Source: CAZVUW01 sp964629825
Lineage (GTDB): Bacteria > Actinomycetota > Nitriliruptoria > Euzebyales > Egibacteraceae
Direction: 5' to 3'
DNA: 35,363 nucleotides
NCBI GenBank assembly: GCA_964629825.1
Contig: CAZVUW010000022.1
Location: 1-35,363 of the forward strand
The translations under genes were made by a program, and so were the position numbers. A model generated the notes under the pieces. The model was given only the letters and a program-made list of their open reading frames with translations. It had not been told where the DNA came from and did not search any database. Below, one piece after another: positions 30,661-35,363 of the stretch; within the stretch, counting starts at the first letter, position 1, and the number at the start of each line of letters is the position of its first letter.

Positions 30661-31983
30661 ATGACTGCTCCAGGGCCAGGCGACGAGCGGGTCGCGATCC
30701 GCGTGACGGACCTGCACGAGGTCTTCCGCCTCTACGCCGAGCGCCCGCCCGGGCTCAAAGAGCGCCTGTACCGCTTCCGACGCGCCCGCTACGAGGAGTT
30801 CCACGCCCTCGCGGGCGTGTCGTTCACCGTGCGCCACGGCGAGAGCCTCGGGATCATCGGCCACAACGGCTCCGGCAAGTCGACCCTGCTCAAGTGCCTG
30901 GCGCGCATCCTCCCCGCCGACCAGGGCAGCGTCGAGGTGAACGGGCGCGTCGCGACCCTGCTGGAGCTGGGCGCCGGCTTCCACCCGGACCTGTCCGGCC
31001 GCGAGAACATCTTCCTCAACGGCGCGATCCTCGGGATGCCGCGCGCCGAGCTGGAGGCCGCCTTCGACTCCATCTGCGAGTTCGCCGGCGTGACCGAGTT
31101 CATCGACCAGCCGGTGCGCAACTACTCCTCCGGCATGTACGTGCGCCTCGGCTTCGCGATCGCGGTGCACGTCGACCCGGACATCCTGCTGGTCGACGAG
31201 GTCCTGAGCGTCGGCGACGCCTACTTCCAGGAGCGCTCGCTGGACCGGATGCGCAGCTTCAACCAGCGCGGCAAGACGGTGGTCTTGGTCAGCCACGACC
31301 TCGCCTCGGTGCGGGCGCTGTGCGAGCGGACGCTGGTGCTGCACCGCGGCCAGCTGGTCTTCGACGGCCCCACCGAGCAGGCCATCGAGCGCTACACCGA
31401 GCTCATCCACGGCGACCGCGACCCGCGCCAGTCCGAGCCCGAGGAGACCCCCCAGTCCCGCCGCACCGGCGACGGACGGGTGCGCGTCACCGACGTCCGC
31501 CTCGAGACCCCCGAGGGCCCGCTGTCCGGGCCCCTGCCGAGCGGCGCCCCCCTGCGCCTGTCGTTCGACATCGAGGCGGTCGAGGACGTGGTGGCCGACG
31601 GCGGGCTGACGGCCGGCTTCAGCCTCCGCCGCGGCGACATGGCCCTGTACGTCTACGAGACGCGCACGTCCTGGCGCGGCACCTACCTCGCCCCGCCGCC
31701 GCCCGGTCACAGCGCGACCCTCACCTTCGACGTCGACGCGAACGTCGTCGCCGGCGAGTACCTGATCGACCTGTTCGTCGGCAGCGCGACCTCCAACGTC
31801 GTCCACGACCGCTGGCAGGCGGCGCGGACGCTGAAGGTCGCCGGCGAGCTGTACGACTTCGGTGTCGCCCAGCTCAACACGCGCGTGGCCGTCTCCAACC
31901 CGGACGGCGTCTGGCCGGCCGAGTCGCTGCCGCCCCCGCTCGAGGAGGGCGGCCCCCGCTACCACCCGCTCAGAGACGGCTGA
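30661..31983 (+). CDS. wzt: ABC polysaccharide exporter ATPase with C-terminal glycan-binding domain (Wzt-like)
   Basis: The nucleotide-binding half of a Wzm-Wzt exporter, 440 residues. Walker A is GHNGSGKS (67-74), the signature YSSGM is at 155-159, Walker B ILLVDE is at 175-180 and the switch histidine is H212 (VLVSHD). GRVATLLELGAGFHPDLSGREN is specific to the Wzt/TagH branch. From about 270 to 425 a Wzt_C-like beta-sandwich follows (VRVTDVRLETPEG, LRLSFDIEAVEDV, GEYLIDLFVGS), which in known Wzt proteins recognises the finished glycan. The ATG at 30661 is the best guess; a GTG at 30631 and another at 30586 are in frame. The likely partner permease is 6.5 kb away on the other strand. Confidence 0.92.
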   Translation: MTAPGPGDERVAIRVTDLHEVFRLYAERPPGLKERLYRFRRARYEEFHALAGVSFTVRHGESLGIIGHNGSGKSTLLKCLARILPADQGSVEVNGRVATLLELGAGFHPDLSGRENIFLNGAILGMPRAELEAAFDSICEFAGVTEFIDQPVRNYSSGMYVRLGFAIAVHVDPDILLVDEVLSVGDAYFQERSLDRMRSFNQRGKTVVLVSHDLASVRALCERTLVLHRGQLVFDGPTEQAIERYTELIHGDRDPRQSEPEETPQSRRTGDGRVRVTDVRLETPEGPLSGPLPSGAPLRLSFDIEAVEDVVADGGLTAGFSLRRGDMALYVYETRTSWRGTYLAPPPPGHSATLTFDVDANVVAGEYLIDLFVGSATSNVVHDRWQAARTLKVAGELYDFGVAQLNTRVAVSNPDGVWPAESLPPPLEEGGPRYHPLRDG

Positions 31984-31997
31984 GCACCGGAGGTCCG

Positions 31998-32801
31998 ATG
32001 GCGCAGCAGCTGAAGGTCCCCGCCGAGAACGCCGTGCTGATGGCCGAGGTGGTGGGCGAGGGACCGGCCGTGGTGCTGCTGCACGCCGGCGTCGCGGATC
32101 GCCGCAGCTGGCGCGCCGTGGCCGAGGCGCTGTCCGACCGCTTCAAGATGGTGTCCTACGACCGGCGCGGCTTCGGCGACACCACCTATGAGACGGGCCC
32201 GCACTCGGATCTGGACGACCTGGTCGCGGTGATGGAGGCCGTGGGCGCGCGGGACGCCCTGCTGGTAGGCAGCTCGATGGGCGGGCTGATCGCGCTCGAC
32301 GCGGCGCTGGCCCTTCCCGACCGGGTGCGCGGGCTCGTCCTGGTCGCTCCCGCGGTCTCAGGGGCGGAGCTCGAGGTCGATGACCCACCGGAGGTGCTCG
32401 AGCTGGCCCGTCTGATCGGGGCAGCGGAAGAGCGCGGCGACGTCGACGAGGTCAACCGGCTCGAGGCGCACTACTGGCTCGACGGCCCGACCTCCGCGGA
32501 GGGCCGGGTCAGGGGTGCGGCGCGGGAGCTCTTCCTGGACATGAACGGGCGCGCCCTGCGGGCCGAGGACCCCGGAGAGGAGCGGCCCCGCCCGCCCGCC
32601 TGGCCACGGCTGGAGGCGGTCGCCGTGCCGACCCTGGTCCTCACCTGCGAGCTGGACGAGCCCAGCGGCACCGCCCTCGCCGCCGCGGCCGCCGAGCGGA
32701 TCCCCGGCGCCACCCTGCGCGAGCTGCCCGGCGTCGCCCACCTGCCGCAGGTCGAGCGTCCGGAGCTGCTGCTGGAGGCGATGACCCCGCACCTCGTCTG
32801 A
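31998..32801 (+). CDS. Alpha/beta hydrolase
   Basis: A 267-residue hydrolase of the alpha/beta fold. The oxyanion region is VVLLHAGVADRRSW, the nucleophile elbow is GSSMGG with S93, the acid is probably D220 (LTCELDEPSG) and the histidine is H248 (GVAHLP). No signal peptide is visible, so it is cytosolic. The substrate cannot be told; relatives include esterases and lactonases. The ATG at 31998 has GGAGG 5 nt upstream and follows wzt by 14 nt, so the two are probably one operon. A link with glycan export, for example hydrolysis of an acyl decoration, is only a guess. Confidence 0.9.
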   Translation: MAQQLKVPAENAVLMAEVVGEGPAVVLLHAGVADRRSWRAVAEALSDRFKMVSYDRRGFGDTTYETGPHSDLDDLVAVMEAVGARDALLVGSSMGGLIALDAALALPDRVRGLVLVAPAVSGAELEVDDPPEVLELARLIGAAEERGDVDEVNRLEAHYWLDGPTSAEGRVRGAARELFLDMNGRALRAEDPGEERPRPPAWPRLEAVAVPTLVLTCELDEPSGTALAAAAAERIPGATLRELPGVAHLPQVERPELLLEAMTPHLV

Positions 32802-32874
32802 GGGCTTGTCAGCGTGCCCGTTCGGGGTGACCGATGGACGGGCCGCGCGGCGCCGGCGCGCTGCGGCGGTCGGA

Positions 32875-32880
32875 TAGCCT
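32875..32880 (+). promoter_or_regulatory. Candidate leaderless -10 box for GT2-GT4 paralogue B
   Basis: TAGCCT ends 9 nt before the ATG at 32890. No Shine-Dalgarno is present in the short gap. Confidence 0.4.
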
Positions 32881-32889
32881 CCTGACGCC

Positions 32890-35363
32890 ATGCCAAAGAA
32901 CCCCGAGTGGCCCACCGCCTCGGTCGTCGTGATCAACCACAACGGCCGCGAGTACCTGCTGCGCTGCGTCGAGTCGCTGCTCGGGCTCGACTACCCCGAC
33001 GACCGGCTCGAGATCCTGGTCATCGACAACGCGTCGACGGACGGGTCGGTCGAGGCGCTGGAGAAGGCGCACGGCGAGCGCATCCGGCTGCTGCGCAACA
33101 AGACCAACCTCGGCTTCTCGCCGGTGGTCAACCAGGGCGCACGGGCGGCGACCGGCAAGTACCTGGCGCTGATCAACAACGACGCCGAGGCCGACCCGGC
33201 CTGGCTGTCCGAGGCGGTGCGGCACCTCGAGCTCGGCAACCGCACCGCGTGCGTGGCCAGCAAGATCCTGCGCGAGGACCGCACGACGGTCGACTACGCC
33301 GGCGGGCAGATGGCCTTCTACGGGCACGGCTTCGCCGCGGGCAACGACCGACCCGACGACCCGGCCGAAGAGGCCGCGCGGCCGACGCTGTTCGCCTCGG
33401 GTGGGGCGATGGTCGTGCCGCGCGAGCTCTTCCTCGACGTCGGCGGCTTCGACGAGACCTTCTTCGCCTTCTTCGAGGACGTCGACTTCGGCTGGCGGCT
33501 GTGGCTGTACGGCCACGAGGTCACCTACCTGCCGACCTCGGTCGTCTACCACCGCCACCACGGCACCATCGAGCGCTTCGGCTACCCGCGCGAGCGCTAC
33601 CTGCTGGAGCGCAACGCGCTGCGGATGCTGGTCAAGAACTACGGCGACGAGACGCTGGCGCGGGTGCTGCCCGGCTCGATCGCGCTGTCGCTGCTGCGCG
33701 GCCTGGCCGACGACCCGAAGCGCCTGCCGGACTTCCGCATCGGCGCGGACACCACCCCGATCGGCGACGTGTCGCTGACGGCGACCACCGCGTCCCATCT
33801 GGCCGCGATCCGCGACTGGGGCGTGGAGCTGGCCGACACGCTGCGCCGCCGCGAGGAGGTGCAGCGCCGCCGCGTCGTCGACGACCGCGCCATCGTCAAG
33901 CTGTTCGAGAAGCCGCTGCTGCCCAACCACCCCGATCGCGACTTCATAACCACGTTCGAGAACGTCGTCCAGGGCTGGCGCATCGACGAGGCCATGCGGC
34001 CGCGGGGCCGCGTGCTCATCATCACGGCCGACCACCTCGGCAAGCGCATGGCGGGCCCGGCGATCCGCTGCTGGGAGATGGCGCGGGTGCTGTCGGCCGA
34101 GCACGACGTCGTCCTCGCCACCACCCGGCCGGCCGAGGTCACGAGCGAGCAGTTCACCGTGACGACCATCGGCGACGGCAGCCTCGAGGCCCTCCTGGCC
34201 GAGACCGACCTGGTGATCTTCCAGGGCTTCATCATGTACTTCCACCCGGAGATCACCGAGTCGGACCTGCCGCTGCTGGTCGACATCTACGACCCGTTCC
34301 ACCTAGAGGGGCTCGAGCTGCGGCGCTTCGACGCACCGAGCGAGCGCCACGCCACCGCCCGCAGCGATGTCCAGGTCCTCAACGAGCAGCTCGAGCGCGG
34401 GGACTTCTTCGTCTGCGCCTCGGAGAAGCAGCGCGACTTCTGGCTCGGCCAGCTCAGCGGCGTCGGGCGCGTGAACCCGCTGACCTACGACGCCGACCCG
34501 TCGCTGCGGCAGCTGATCGACGTGGCCCCGTTCGGGCTGCCCTCGGAGCCGCCCAAGAAGACCGGCGACGTGCTCAAGGGCGTCGTCGACGGCGTCGAGC
34601 GCGACGACTTCGTCCTGCTGTGGGGCGGCGGGATCTACAACTGGTTCGACCCGCTGACGCTGATCCGCGCCGTCGGCGAGGTCTCCAAGGACCTGCCGGA
34701 CGTGAAGCTGTTCTTCATGGGCTCGGCGCACCCCAACCCGGACGTGCCGAAGATGCGCATGGCCGCGGCGGCGCACTCGCTGGCCGAGGAGCTCGACCTG
34801 CTGGGTCGCCAGGTGGTGTTCAACCCGGGCTGGGTCGAGTACGAGCGCCGGGCCGACTACCTGCTGGAGTGCGACGTCGGTGTCTCCACCCACTACGACC
34901 ACGTGGAGACGGCCTACAGCTACCGCACCCGGATCCTCGACTACCTGTGGGCCGGCCTGCCGATCATCGCCACCCAGGGCGACTCGCTGTCGCGGCTCGT
35001 GTCGCGGCACGACCTCGGGATCACTGTGCCGGCCGAAGACGTCGACGGCCTGGCCGAGGCCATCCGGCGCCTGCGCACCGACCGCGACTTCTACGAGGCC
35101 TGCGCCGCCAACGTCCGCGCCCTCGCCCCCGAGATGACCTGGGAGAAGGCGCTCGCACCCATCGTCGAGTTCGCCCGCCGACCGCACCGCGCCGCCGACG
35201 TCACCGGCGAGGGCAAGCCCGCCTTCCTGGCCTCGGACGTCAAGCCCACCCGCAAGACCCCGCTGCACCTAGCCCGGCGCACCGCCGAGCTGTACCGCGA
35301 GCTCGGCCCCCGCGAGACCGCCGAGCAGGTCCGCGCCTGGCTCCGCCGCCGCATGGGCGCCTA
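32890..35363 (+). CDS. GT2-GT4 fusion glycosyltransferase (paralogue B), reaching the window edge
   Basis: At least 824 residues. The GT2 domain (about 8-290) has ASVVVINHNGREYLLRCVES, VIDNASTDGSVEAL, NLGFSPVVNQGARAA, ALINNDAEADPAWL, ASGGAMVVPRELF and FFEDVDFGWRLWLYGH. The GT-B domain (about 375-765) has AGPAIRCWEMARVL, DFFVCASEKQRDFWLGQL, VLLWGGGIYNWFDP, FMGSAHPNPDVPKM and YSYRTRILDYLWAGLPIIAT. It matches the gene at 28085 along its whole length, but keeps a better conserved GT4 glycine-rich loop. The frame runs to base 35361 and the last two bases are TA, so the stop codon probably lies exactly at the edge. ATG at 32890, likely leaderless. Confidence 0.93.
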   Translation, partial: MPKNPEWPTASVVVINHNGREYLLRCVESLLGLDYPDDRLEILVIDNASTDGSVEALEKAHGERIRLLRNKTNLGFSPVVNQGARAATGKYLALINNDAEADPAWLSEAVRHLELGNRTACVASKILREDRTTVDYAGGQMAFYGHGFAAGNDRPDDPAEEAARPTLFASGGAMVVPRELFLDVGGFDETFFAFFEDVDFGWRLWLYGHEVTYLPTSVVYHRHHGTIERFGYPRERYLLERNALRMLVKNYGDETLARVLPGSIALSLLRGLADDPKRLPDFRIGADTTPIGDVSLTATTASHLAAIRDWGVELADTLRRREEVQRRRVVDDRAIVKLFEKPLLPNHPDRDFITTFENVVQGWRIDEAMRPRGRVLIITADHLGKRMAGPAIRCWEMARVLSAEHDVVLATTRPAEVTSEQFTVTTIGDGSLEALLAETDLVIFQGFIMYFHPEITESDLPLLVDIYDPFHLEGLELRRFDAPSERHATARSDVQVLNEQLERGDFFVCASEKQRDFWLGQLSGVGRVNPLTYDADPSLRQLIDVAPFGLPSEPPKKTGDVLKGVVDGVERDDFVLLWGGGIYNWFDPLTLIRAVGEVSKDLPDVKLFFMGSAHPNPDVPKMRMAAAAHSLAEELDLLGRQVVFNPGWVEYERRADYLLECDVGVSTHYDHVETAYSYRTRILDYLWAGLPIIATQGDSLSRLVSRHDLGITVPAEDVDGLAEAIRRLRTDRDFYEACAANVRALAPEMTWEKALAPIVEFARRPHRAADVTGEGKPAFLASDVKPTRKTPLHLARRTAELYRELGPRETAEQVRAWLRRRMGA

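Overview
The window is a high-GC draft-genome segment of an actinomycete-type bacterium (Actinomycetota; class not decided). The evidence is a WhiB-family Fe-S regulator, a conserved actinobacterial block (whiB, large glycosyltransferase, DUF5719, metallopeptidase-like, DUF3499, zinc ribbon, phosphomannomutase, Trm112, SIS isomerase, ahcY), the potassium block known from mycobacteria as Rv2690c-ceoB-ceoC plus an OB-fold gene, and many GTG starts. One run of 100 N (8893-8992) marks an unresolved assembly gap inside a tandem repeat.

Layout. 1-2193: minus-strand secA (5' part only), a NarL-type response regulator and long-form hpf. 2194-7294: an OB-fold gene facing two RCK/TrkA proteins, a divergent KimA-like potassium permease, and a comF gene. 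7295-8866: a 33-residue membrane peptide, a large two-tier palindrome, then hisE-hisG. 8853-9086: a 39-bp tandem repeat at the ahcY/hisE junction. 9080-14852: ahcY, purine nucleoside phosphorylase, SIS sugar isomerase, Trm112-like, phosphomannomutase, zinc ribbon and DUF3499, all on the minus strand. 14930-20484: a metallopeptidase-family protein that has lost its zinc motif, DUF5719, a 1053-residue GT2/membrane protein, and whiB.

20687-35363 is an envelope-glycan region: a 505-residue coiled-coil protein, a GT2 transferase, a Wzm-type ABC permease, a secreted CAP protein with cell-wall-binding repeats behind a cyclic-di-GMP-I (GEMM-I) riboswitch, an unrecognised exported membrane-anchored protein, a polytopic GT-C-like transferase, two paralogous GT2-GT4 fusion proteins pointing away from each other, and between them the Wzt-type ATPase and an alpha/beta hydrolase. 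The genes suggest an ABC-exported surface polysaccharide, with sugar precursors perhaps supplied by the SIS isomerase and phosphomannomutase, and a surface protein under c-di-GMP control.

Expression signals. Many genes overlap by ATGA or GTGA, which suggests translational coupling. Several others have a TANNNT hexamer 6-9 nt before the start codon and no Shine-Dalgarno sequence, which suggests leaderless mRNAs. The most notable observations are the hisE/ahcY repeat, the riboswitch, the degenerate metallopeptidase, the coiled-coil protein beside the exporter, and an altered Walker B motif in SecA close to the window edge.
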